Shown here piece after piece: positions 1 to 7,300 of a stretch of 10,907 nucleotides of DNA. Source of the DNA: Myxococcales bacterium. GTDB taxonomy: Bacteria > Myxococcota > Polyangia > HGW-17 > SLPX01. The notes under the pieces were generated by a model. That model saw nothing but the letters and a program-made list of their open reading frames with translations. It was not told the DNA's origin and did not search any database. Position 1 is the stretch's first letter. Every line of letters starts with the position of its first letter. Position numbers and translations under genes: made by a program. The stretch lies in the NCBI GenBank assembly GCA_007131745.1, contig SLPX01000381.1:1-10907 (forward strand). Reading direction: 5' to 3'.

Positions 1-56
1 GGAGGATTGGCGGAAAATATTCCGGAAAACAGATTAAAGACAAAAGGAGTTCAAAA

Positions 57-413
57 ATGGCAGTGGAAGAGCCCTGCATAATCGGACAGCGGATCACCAT
101 AAGAGGAAACCTCACAGGCAACGAAGACCTTGTAGTGGAGGGACGGGTCGAAGGAACCATCGCCCTTGGGAACCACCTTACAATAGAGAAAACCGGCGTG
201 GTGGAGGCGGATGTTGAGGTACAGGACCTGACCGTCATGGGTGAATTAAAAGGAGACATGACGGCTCACTCAAGCGTATCCATCAACACCGATGCAAAAG
301 TGGCGGGAAATATCAGGGCGCCGAGAATAATCATAGAGGACGGCGCGCGTTTTCGCGGAAACATCGACATGGATTTTGATTTACCCGAAGACTTGACCGC
401 CTCGGGACGTTAA
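57..413 (+). CDS. Bactofilin 1 (core-only polymer-forming cytoskeletal protein)
   Basis: This 118-residue protein belongs to the bactofilin family (DUF583/PF04519), which forms nucleotide-free beta-helical filaments in the cytoplasm, often membrane-associated, that act as scaffolds. The sequence shows the family's repeating short beta strands with a Gly every few residues: ITIRGNL at 13-19, DLVVEGRVEG at 24-33, ADVEVQDLTVMGELKGD at 51-67, and the closing block APRIIIEDGARFRGNIDM at 88-105. Almost the whole protein is core. It lacks the long proline-rich or basic flanks seen in many bactofilins and has no hydrophobic N-terminal membrane peptide; only about 13 acidic/polar residues follow the core. 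The ATG start is supported by AGGAG at 45-49 with a 7-base spacer. It is the first of three tandem paralogues. No M23 peptidase, a common bactofilin neighbour, is visible, although the upstream side is cut off by the window edge. Confidence 0.93.
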   Translation: MAVEEPCIIGQRITIRGNLTGNEDLVVEGRVEGTIALGNHLTIEKTGVVEADVEVQDLTVMGELKGDMTAHSSVSINTDAKVAGNIRAPRIIIEDGARFRGNIDMDFDLPEDLTASGR

Positions 414-423
414 GGAAACAATA

Positions 424-440
424 TCGGCGTATTCAGCCGA
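424..440 (+). other. Small hairpin between bactofilins 1 and 2
   Basis: TCGGC at 424-428 and GCCGA at 436-440 can form a 5-base-pair stem with a 7-base loop. It lies between the stop of bactofilin 1 and the ribosome site of bactofilin 2. No T run follows, so it is not a terminator. It could influence mRNA stability or the relative expression of the two genes, but a stem this short may be chance. Confidence 0.25.
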
Positions 441-468
441 AAGGACAAGAGAGAAGGAGGCTTCAAAG

Positions 469-783
469 ATGGCAAACACGGTCATCGGCAGTTCCATTGT
501 AATCGACGGTGAAATCCTGGGTGAGGAAGATCTTACCATTCAAGGAACCGTCAAGGGCAAGATCACCCTTAAAGAAAACCTTTATGTTGAACAATCGGGA
601 GTACTCGAGGCCGATATCGAAACTCAAACCGTCACAATAAGCGGCCAAGTCACCGGCAACATAAATGCCGGGGACAAAGTCGAGATACGCTCGGATGGTC
701 GCATGGTAGGCGACATCAAGGCACCGAGAATCCTGATCGCGGACGGAGCGGTGTTCAAGGGCAACGTGGACATGGACGCTTGA
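469..783 (+). CDS. Bactofilin 2 (core-only polymer-forming cytoskeletal protein)
   Basis: This 104-residue bactofilin is even more minimal than its neighbour. The N-terminus MANTVIGSSI runs straight into the repeat core, which ends two residues past the FKGNVDM block at 97-103. Diagnostic segments are DLTIQGTVKGKITL (21-34), VEADI-like LEADIETQTVTISG (46-59), GNINAGDKVEIRSDGRMVGDI (63-83, read in short steps) and APRILIADGAVF (85-96). The ATG is preceded by an excellent ribosome site, AAGGAGG at 454-460, with an 8-base spacer. The 55-base gap after bactofilin 1 carries no clear promoter, so co-transcription is likely. With no tails of its own, this protein is a likely structural subunit that co-polymerises with bactofilins 1 and 3; that is inference from the family and the tandem arrangement. 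Confidence 0.93.
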   Translation: MANTVIGSSIVIDGEILGEEDLTIQGTVKGKITLKENLYVEQSGVLEADIETQTVTISGQVTGNINAGDKVEIRSDGRMVGDIKAPRILIADGAVFKGNVDMDA

Positions 784-947
784 TGAAACTGCGCTCCGGT
801 CCGTTCGGTGCGGGCGCGGCCGGGTTCCCGGGTTAAACCCCGAGCGAATCCAGCGGCTTTTGATAAGCGCTCGCAGTCAAGAACGCGGTTGGATTGTACA
901 TCAATGCGTGCATGGAGGAACGTGCAAAACATGGAAAGGATCCTAAC
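784..947. other. 164-base gap between bactofilins 2 and 3, GC-rich palindromes, no clear promoter
   Basis: This is the longest gap in the bactofilin group. Its first part (about 790-842) is very GC-rich and holds short self-complementary stretches such as CCGGGTTCCCGG at 820-831 and GGGTTAAACCCC just after it, which could fold. No T run follows, so I do not call a terminator. I could not find a convincing -35/-10 pair. The second part contains GGAGGA (914-919), a seven-codon open frame at 931-951 including its stop, and the ribosome site of bactofilin 3. Confidence 0.4.
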
Positions 948-1631
948 ATGAGCGAGTTTGAAACCATCGTCGGCAAACAGACGATCATTCGAGGCAATCT
1001 CGAAGGTGATGAAGACCTGACCGTCCGAGGACGGGTCGAAGGAAACATCACCCTGACAAGCACGCTGATCATAGAACCCAACGGGATCGTCAAGGCCGAC
1101 ATCGACGTCAAAAACGCGGTGGTCAGCGGTATAATGGTCGGCAACATCATCGCATCCGAATACGTTCAAATAAACGAAGACGGAAGGATGGCCGGGGACA
1201 TATCCGCCCCACGAGTGATTATCGTGGACGGAGCGTCTTTCAGAGGCAACGTGGACATGGGAGACCTGGAAGCGCCGAGGAAAGAGGACGTATCTGCTTC
1301 CCGGCCGCCGGTCCGTCCACGGCCTGCATTTCGTTCACCGGCCGCCTCAGGGGGGAGTGCAAGCAAAACCGCCGTGCAAGCTCGAAGGCCTGCACCCCAA
1401 CCCCGCCCTCCGGCTGAACCCCCTAAAGCAAAAGCAGCGGAGGCGGAAAAACCTACCGCTTCTTCGATCAAACCATCCGTGGAACCCAAAAAAGCGCCGG
1501 CAAAAAAAGCCGGAAGGCCCACAACCAAGACAAAGGCCGCGGTCGGCACTAAACAACAGCGAGCCAAGAAAGCTCCTCCAAAGCCGCCTTCCGTCGCCAA
1601 AGGGAAAAAAAAGGCCAGGAAGAAAAAGTAG
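948..1631 (+). CDS. Bactofilin 3 with long Lys/Ala/Pro-rich basic C-terminal tail
   Basis: This 227-residue protein has two parts. Residues 1-104 are a complete bactofilin core, with IIRGNLEGDEDLTVRGRVEG (13-32), ADIDVKNAVVSG (50-61) and APRVIIVDGASFRGNVDM (87-104). Residues 105-227 are a low-complexity, Pro/Ala/Lys/Arg-rich, probably disordered tail. The last 47 residues contain 17 Lys and 3 Arg and no acidic residue, ending in KGKKKARKKK, which resembles histone H1-like proteins. The ATG at 948 is chosen because AAAGGA (935-940) sits 7 bases upstream and the product then begins like its paralogues; an in-frame TTG at 894 would add 18 residues unlike the family. Basic bactofilin tails can bind partners or acidic surfaces, and a nucleic-acid or membrane tether is my inference. 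It shares an identical 16-base stretch with bactofilin 1 (141-156 and 1029-1044), consistent with descent by duplication. Confidence 0.9.
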   Translation: MSEFETIVGKQTIIRGNLEGDEDLTVRGRVEGNITLTSTLIIEPNGIVKADIDVKNAVVSGIMVGNIIASEYVQINEDGRMAGDISAPRVIIVDGASFRGNVDMGDLEAPRKEDVSASRPPVRPRPAFRSPAASGGSASKTAVQARRPAPQPRPPAEPPKAKAAEAEKPTASSIKPSVEPKKAPAKKAGRPTTKTKAAVGTKQQRAKKAPPKPPSVAKGKKKARKKK

Positions 1632-1640
1632 ACAACCCCC

Positions 1641-2228
1641 ATGATGGATTCGACGCACATCCGCCTGAAGACGCGACTGCTTGAGCTTTTAAAAGAATAC
1701 TCTTTTGAAAAAAAGCCCGTTGTCCTCTCATCAGGCAAAAAAAGCGATTTCTATATAGATTGCCGCAAGACCGCCCTTACCTCGGAAGGTCATTTTCTCA
1801 TCGGCTGGTTGATCAATGATATGCTGAACAAACAATATCCCCGACTGGACGCAGTCGGGGGCATGACAATGGGCGCGGATCCTCTTGTCAGCGCGGTCTC
1901 CACGATGAGCTTTATGGGAGGCCGCCGTATAGATGGTTTTTACATAAGAAAAGAACCGAAAAAGCATGGAACGGCTCAATGGATCGAAGCGGCCGCCAAC
2001 CTGGAGCCGGGTTCCGCCCATGTCGCCGTTCTGGAAGACGTGGTCACTACAGGGGCGTCCACCATCAAGGCTGTTGAAAGGGCGACCGAGTTCGGGTTGA
2101 AAGTGGACTGCGTGATCGCACTAGTGGATCGTCTTGAAGGCGGCGGGGATCCCGTAAAAAAAATCGTCCCCTTCCATCCGATGTTTACCCGCCTTGATTT
2201 CATGGAAGAGCCGCCGAAGGAAGGTTGA
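1641..2228 (+). CDS. pyrE: Orotate phosphoribosyltransferase
   Basis: This enzyme joins orotate to PRPP to make orotidine 5'-monophosphate, the fifth step of de novo pyrimidine synthesis, in the cytoplasm. The 195-residue length fits the family. Visible signatures are the N-terminal block LSSGKKSDFYIDCRK (29-43), the flexible catalytic loop RKEPKKHG (103-110), the PRPP-binding motif VLEDVVTTGAS with its acidic pair E132-D133 (130-140), and LVDRLEGG (161-168). The start lies 9 bases after the bactofilin 3 stop and has no good ribosome site; only a weak AGGA about 20 bases away, inside the bactofilin tail, is visible. Translation may therefore depend on coupling to the upstream gene. A second Met codon at 1644 is an equally possible start. 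No pyrimidine attenuator was seen in front of it, and no other pyr gene is in the window. Confidence 0.93.
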   Translation: MMDSTHIRLKTRLLELLKEYSFEKKPVVLSSGKKSDFYIDCRKTALTSEGHFLIGWLINDMLNKQYPRLDAVGGMTMGADPLVSAVSTMSFMGGRRIDGFYIRKEPKKHGTAQWIEAAANLEPGSAHVAVLEDVVTTGASTIKAVERATEFGLKVDCVIALVDRLEGGGDPVKKIVPFHPMFTRLDFMEEPPKEG

Positions 2229-2233
2229 AGTCC

Positions 2234-2899
2234 ATGATCGCGGCGCACGAAAAAAAGAGGCGACTTCAAAGGGCGTTGAAGTCACTGGGATGCATCCTGG
2301 TGTTTGTTCTGGTCCCCTCAGCGTGCAAACCTCCCAAGGTGGATCTATCAACAGCGGTCCGGGAGTACGAACCACACCAATATCGGGAAATATGGAGACG
2401 ATGGACCAGAAGTGACAGGTCTTTCGAAGACATTCTTGTAAACATACGCGCTTTTGCAACATATTGGTCTCATGATTTTTGCTACGCGTACACGGCGAAA
2501 TATGTCGACACTTTCGGCATGGGACCGAAGCGCGCCGCTGAGTTCCAAAAGGTTTTGCTGACAGAGCGAACTGAATACCATGAATTCAAGGTCAGCGTGG
2601 TCACCCAGGATCCCGAATGGAATGACCTTGCCGAGAAGAACTCAATATGGAGGGTTTCGCTTGCCTCGGACAAGGGTACTGAGATCGAACCATTCGATGT
2701 ACGGCGGATTTCCCGGATCACTTCCACTCACAAAACATTCTTTCCACAAATAGACCTTTTCCACGAGCTTTATCGCATACGTTTTCCACGGACACTGAAC
2801 GGAAAACCGGTCATCCCCGAAGACACATCCTTTTTTGTGCTTCGAATCTCAGGGCCGAAAGGCAGGTTGTCTCTAAAGTGGGAGATCAAGGGGCAATAG
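2234..2899 (+). CDS. Predicted lipoprotein of unknown family
   Basis: I do not recognise this 221-residue protein. It begins with a basic stretch (K7-R13), a hydrophobic segment at about 18-30 (LGCILVFVLVPSA) and then Cys31. This looks like a lipoprotein signal cleaved before Cys31, although Pro at -3 (P-S-A-C) is not a classic lipobox. The mature part is soluble and mixed alpha/beta in character. It has a Trp/Arg-rich block, REIWRRWTRSDRSFEDI, at about 52-68 and an aromatic run, ATYWSHDFCYAYTAKY, near 75-90. No catalytic motif stands out. The ATG at 2234 is preferred because GGAAGG (2219-2224) lies 9 bases upstream; a TTG at 2225 overlapping the pyrE stop is the alternative. The 5-base spacing from pyrE implies co-transcription. 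An envelope location is inferred from the signal; function is unknown. Confidence 0.75.
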   Translation: MIAAHEKKRRLQRALKSLGCILVFVLVPSACKPPKVDLSTAVREYEPHQYREIWRRWTRSDRSFEDILVNIRAFATYWSHDFCYAYTAKYVDTFGMGPKRAAEFQKVLLTERTEYHEFKVSVVTQDPEWNDLAEKNSIWRVSLASDKGTEIEPFDVRRISRITSTHKTFFPQIDLFHELYRIRFPRTLNGKPVIPEDTSFFVLRISGPKGRLSLKWEIKGQ

Positions 2900-2943
2900 C
2901 CATCCGATCCCGATATTGACATCAATAAGCGATCAATGTGAGC

Positions 2944-2972
2944 TTGTTTAACTCCCTCTACGCAAGTATTCT
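2944..2972 (+). promoter_or_regulatory. Weak sigma70-like promoter candidate before cca
   Basis: The 110-base gap between the lipoprotein gene and the next gene contains TTGTTT (2944-2949) and TATTCT (2967-2972) separated by 17 bases. The match is 3 of 6 at -35 and 4 of 6 at -10, so support is modest. A perfect TTGACA at 2916-2921 lacks a matching -10 at 16-18 bases. No SOS-type palindrome (CTGT-N8-ACAG or GTTC-N7-GAAC) is visible in the gap. Confidence 0.3.
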
Positions 2973-3009
2973 CTACCATTATCAACTCGATTAACGGAGC
3001 AAATGACGG

Positions 3010-4392
3010 ATGAAAGAAACTCCGTTGGAGACAAAAGCCCGCCGGGTGGTCGAGCGTTTACGCGAAGGTGGATACGAAGCCTACTTTGCAGGAGGAGCAG
3101 TTCGGGATCGACTCATGGAAATACCCCCTGAAGATGTTGATATCGCGACTTCAGCTCCCCCTGGAGAAGTAATGAACCTTTTTCCTCGAACATTTCCCGT
3201 GGGCGTCGCTTTCGGCGTGGTGCTGGTTCGACACGAAGGACACACATTCGAAGTGGCGACTTTTCGGTCCGAGTCCGGTTATTTCGACGGACGTCGGCCG
3301 ACCAACGTGGTTTTTTCATCGGCCGAAGAGGACGTGAAAAGAAGGGATTTCACCATAAATGGAATGCTCTACGACCCATTGACAAAGGAGGTAGTAGATT
3401 TCGTAGGCGGCCGGGAAGATTTGAAAAACAAAATCATCAAAGCCATAGGAAACCCCCGGGATCGTTTCGCCGAAGACCATCTCAGGTTGATCAGGGCGGT
3501 TCGGTTTGCATCCCGTCTCGACTTTTCAATTCACAAGGATACATGGGAAGCGCTACGCATGTTGGGACCATCCATATCAAGCGTGAGTCCGGAAAGATTC
3601 AAGGATGAATTCCTCAAGATCCTTACGGGACCTCGGTCCCGGACCGCGGTCGAAAGACTCGACGAAACCGGAATGCTTAGACAATGGATTCCGGAAGTGA
3701 CAAACCTTCAAAATGTGGTCCAGCCGCCCAATTATCATCCGGAAGGTGACGTATGGAACCACACGTTAAAATGCTTGGAAATGATGGAACAGGTGCATGG
3801 GGAACAATCTCCTCCTTCCGAAGCTCTTGCGCTTTCAGTCCTTCTTCACGACACGGGCAAAGCCATAGTGACCCGAATCAACGGAAACGGCCGTCCAACG
3901 GCCCATGGTCACGTACGTGAAAGCAAGGCTATAGCCGATACAATCTGCGCCAGGCTTAAAACATCCAAAGCATTGAAAACCAAGGTGACCGCAATCGTAG
4001 GAGACCATGACAAGCCGGCTCTTGCTCCGCGCATGAAACTTTCCAAGCTCAAGAGGTTGTTGAGAGAACCACATTTCCCGGAATTACTTGAACTGCATCG
4101 CATTGATCGGATGGCCGGCTCGAATGACTTGTCCGGCTGGACATTTCTGAAAGATGCAATGGAAAAACACAAAGGGGAATCAATGGAGCCGGAGCCTCTT
4201 CTTACGGGAAAAGATTTGGCGGACATGGGCTACAGCCCTGGACCGGAGTTCGGCCGTGTTCTACGCATCATTGAAGACGCTCAACTGGATGAAAAGATAA
4301 AAAGCCGCGAGGAAGCCGCTGCTCTTGCGAGGAAGACTTTGGGCGCTCCCGCACACTCCTCCGAAACCGTTTCCCGCAAACCGGACCCGTAG
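3010..4392 (+). CDS. cca: tRNA nucleotidyltransferase / poly(A) polymerase family protein with HD domain
   Basis: This 460-residue class II nucleotidyltransferase most likely adds or repairs the 3' CCA of tRNAs; a poly(A) polymerase or an A-only-adding enzyme of the same family cannot be excluded from sequence alone. The head domain shows GGAVRDRLM (28-36), the catalytic pair D42/D44 in PPEDVDIAT, EVATFRSE (81-88), and RRDFTINGMLYD (111-122), the family's nucleotide-selecting and basic motifs. An RNA-binding region around RLIRAVRFASRLDF follows. From about residue 250 there is an HD phosphohydrolase-type domain with H251, H280-D281 (LLHDTGK), H299/H301 and D332-H333-D334, as in the E. coli enzyme, where this domain has phosphatase/2',3'-cyclic phosphodiesterase activity. 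GGAG at 2996-2999 supports the ATG start. The dnaE2-type gene follows at once. Confidence 0.88.
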   Translation: MKETPLETKARRVVERLREGGYEAYFAGGAVRDRLMEIPPEDVDIATSAPPGEVMNLFPRTFPVGVAFGVVLVRHEGHTFEVATFRSESGYFDGRRPTNVVFSSAEEDVKRRDFTINGMLYDPLTKEVVDFVGGREDLKNKIIKAIGNPRDRFAEDHLRLIRAVRFASRLDFSIHKDTWEALRMLGPSISSVSPERFKDEFLKILTGPRSRTAVERLDETGMLRQWIPEVTNLQNVVQPPNYHPEGDVWNHTLKCLEMMEQVHGEQSPPSEALALSVLLHDTGKAIVTRINGNGRPTAHGHVRESKAIADTICARLKTSKALKTKVTAIVGDHDKPALAPRMKLSKLKRLLREPHFPELLELHRIDRMAGSNDLSGWTFLKDAMEKHKGESMEPEPLLTGKDLADMGYSPGPEFGRVLRIIEDAQLDEKIKSREEAAALARKTLGAPAHSSETVSRKPDP

Positions 4393-4396
4393 AATT

Positions 4397-7300
4397 TTGA
4401 CTCGAATTATCACAACAAAAAACGGGTACAAAAGCGAAACAAGCGCTGATAAAGAGGTTTACGCTCCCCTCTGGTGCAAAAGCAACTATTCCTTTCTCAA
4501 AGGAGCAAGCCATCCTGAAGAACTGGTGGAAACCGCTTACTCATCCGGATTGAAGCGCTTGGCGCTTACCGATGAAAACGGGCTTTACGGCGTCGCCCGC
4601 GCTCACGTACGCGCCCGGGAACTCGGCATAGAACTCCTGGTGGGGTCGGAACTGGATATTTCGGGTGATTCAACAAACAGCATATCAGGTCAAAGACTGG
4701 TCGTCCTGGCTAAGAACATGGAAGGGTATCGAAATATCTGCGAACTAATCACGACCGGAAAAAAGAGAGCGCCCAAACGCGGCTTTTCACTGTCGTTAAA
4801 TGATGTTGCGGAGCGATCTCAAGGGCTGGTCGCATTGATGAAAGCGCATTGCAAAAACAGCGATGAAGATGAAATATACGCACGAATGTTGCACCAATCT
4901 TTCGGGGATTCATTGTACCTTATTCTGGCCAGGCACAGAGAAGCGGGTGATAAGCAGGAAGAGATTCGAATCCGGAATCTTTCCAGACGGCTTTCGATCC
5001 CGGTTCTAGCAACATGTGAAGTGCTCTATCACGATCCCTGCAGGCAACCCTTGCAAGATGTATTGTCTTGCATCCGCGAAGATACGCGAATCCATGATGC
5101 TTCGGCTTATACTCGTTCAAACCATGAGCATTTCCTGAGAACGCCGAAATCATTTCTTTCCCTTTACGATGGATGCGAAGAAGCAGTGCGAAAAAGCCTG
5201 GAAGCAGCCCTCCTCTGTACATTCAGGCTTTCCGAACTTAAATACCGCTATCCTGTCGAGGATCGGCCGGACGGTCATGGTGAAAGCGAGAGCCTGAGAA
5301 AACTGGTTTTCTTGGGAGCCAAGCGGCGATACGGCGGAGAACCGCCTCCCCATGTCCTGGAACAGATAGAAAAAGAACTCCGGTTGATCAACGAACTGGA
5401 TTACGGAGGATATTTTCTTACGATGCACGAACTGGTGGAGTTCTGCAGGAGCCGGGACATTTTGTGCCAGGGAAGAGGTTCGGCTGCAAACTCGGTGGTA
5501 TGCTACTGCCTTGGAATAACTGCAGTAGACCCGGTACGAATGGGATTGCTCTTTGAGCGGTTTATCTCAAGGGAACGTGCGGAGCCGCCGGACATCGACC
5601 TGGACATAGCCCATGAACGTCGTGAAGAAGTGATTCAACACGTGTACGAAAGGTTCGGGCGCACACATGCCGCCATGGTCGCGTCGGTCATACGCTATCG
5701 CTCCCGATCAGCGATTCGCGACATAGGCAAGGTTCTGGGGATACCGCTCACCTCGCTGGATCACCTCGCAAAAATAACGGGACGCGGCGAAGACCCAACC
5801 TATGCAGAACTCAGCGACGCCGGGTTGGACCCCCTAGCCCCCAAGAACAGAACTTTTTTGAGCTTGGTGCGCGAAATCAAAGGATTTCCGCGTCACTTGT
5901 CGACGCACCCGGGGGGATTTCTCATTGGCAGGGAGCCCGTTACCACCCTCGTGCCGGTGGAAAAGAGCGCTACCGAAGGTCGCACAATCATTCAGTGGGA
6001 CAAGTACGACGTGGAAGCGATGGGACTCTTCAAGATAGACCTGCTCGGGCTGGGAGCCCTGACACTCATCCATCGATGCCTGAAACTGGTACAAAAACAC
6101 CGGGGCAGAAATCTTTCCCTGGCGACCATTCCTCCTGAAGATCCAAGAACATTCGAAATGATGGAAAAAGCGGATACTGTGGGCGTATTCCAGATCGAAA
6201 GCCGGGCTCAGATGGCAATGCTTCCCAGGCTCAGGCCGCGCCGTTTCTACGACCTGGTCATTGAAATCAGCCTCGTCCGGCCGGGGCCGATAGCAGGAGA
6301 CATGGTCCATCCGTACCTGCGGCGGCGCCAAGGGCTGGAGCCGGTTGTATACCCTCATCCCAGCCTCAAGCCGGTGTTGGAAAAAACCCTGGGTGTTTGT
6401 TTGTTCCAGGAACAGGTGATGAAACTGGCCATGGTCGCGGCTGATTACACCCCGGGCGAAGCGGATCAACTCCGCAGAGACATGGCAGCATGGCGACGAG
6501 AAGGCCGACTGGAAAAGCATCGAGATAAAATGATCAACCGAATGTCGGCCAAGGGGATCCCTTCTGATTTCGCTGAAAGGGAGTTTCACCAGATCCAAGG
6601 ATTCGGCGAATATGGTTTTCCGGAAAGCCACGCTGCGTCCTTTGCTCTTATCTCGTATGCAACTGCGTGGTTGAAATGTCATTATCCTGCGGAATTCGCG
6701 TGCGCTCTCCTGAACTCACAACCGATGGGTTTTTACTCTCCCGCAACCATCGTTGAAGACGCTCGCCGTCACGGTGTCACGGTACTTCCAGTCGATATCA
6801 ACAAGAGCAAACAGGATTGTGTCATTGAACCTGTTTCCCTGAAAGGATTCGGAATTCGGATGGGCCTGAGATATGTAAAGGGATTGGGTAAAGACGAAAC
6901 CGATTTGATCATGCAGGCGAAAAACAAAGAGCCGTTCCAGGACATCGATGATTTTCTTCTCCGGCTTAGCCGGGCAACTGACCACATCAAAGCACGAAAA
7001 CCGAGCAGCCGAAGCTTGGATTCCCTGGTTCAAGCCGGTGCCATGGAATCCTTGGAACCGTGCCGTCGCACTGCCGCCTGGCGGTTGGCCGGCCGCATCA
7101 AAGGTGCATCCGATGAACTCAGGACGAATCACGACGAAGAGTTGCCGGCGTTCCCCCCGCTTTCTTCCCTGGAAACCATTACCTGGGATTACTCATCATC
7201 CCGTCACAGCGCCCGCGGCCACCCCCTATCAGCGCTCAGGCCGGAACTCACCCGCAAAGGCTTTTACACTGCCGCTGTCATCAACAAGATGAAAAACGGC

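Noticed and set aside
2..37. Frame ending at TAA 35-37 that could be the tail of an upstream gene (EDWRKIFRKTD)
   Set aside because: Only 11 codons are visible, with no family signal; it cannot be told from non-coding leader.
783..836. 17-codon frame whose ATG overlaps the bactofilin 2 stop (TGATGA)
   Set aside because: No separate ribosome site, Gly/Ala/Pro content simply mirrors local GC richness, and nothing follows it closely.
624..1738. Long leftward open frames opposite bactofilin 3 and pyrE
   Set aside because: They lie antisense to genes with clear family signatures, and their Phe/Ser/Arg-rich translations are typical shadows of Lys/Ala/Pro codons.
2900..3009. Search for an SOS (LexA) box upstream of cca-dnaE2
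   Set aside because: No CTGT-N8-ACAG or GTTC-N7-GAAC-like palindrome is present; lineage-specific LexA motifs cannot be ruled out by eye.
5834..6682. 282-codon leftward open frame inside dnaE2
   Set aside because: It is fully antisense to conserved catalytic regions of the polymerase and has no recognisable motif or ribosome site.
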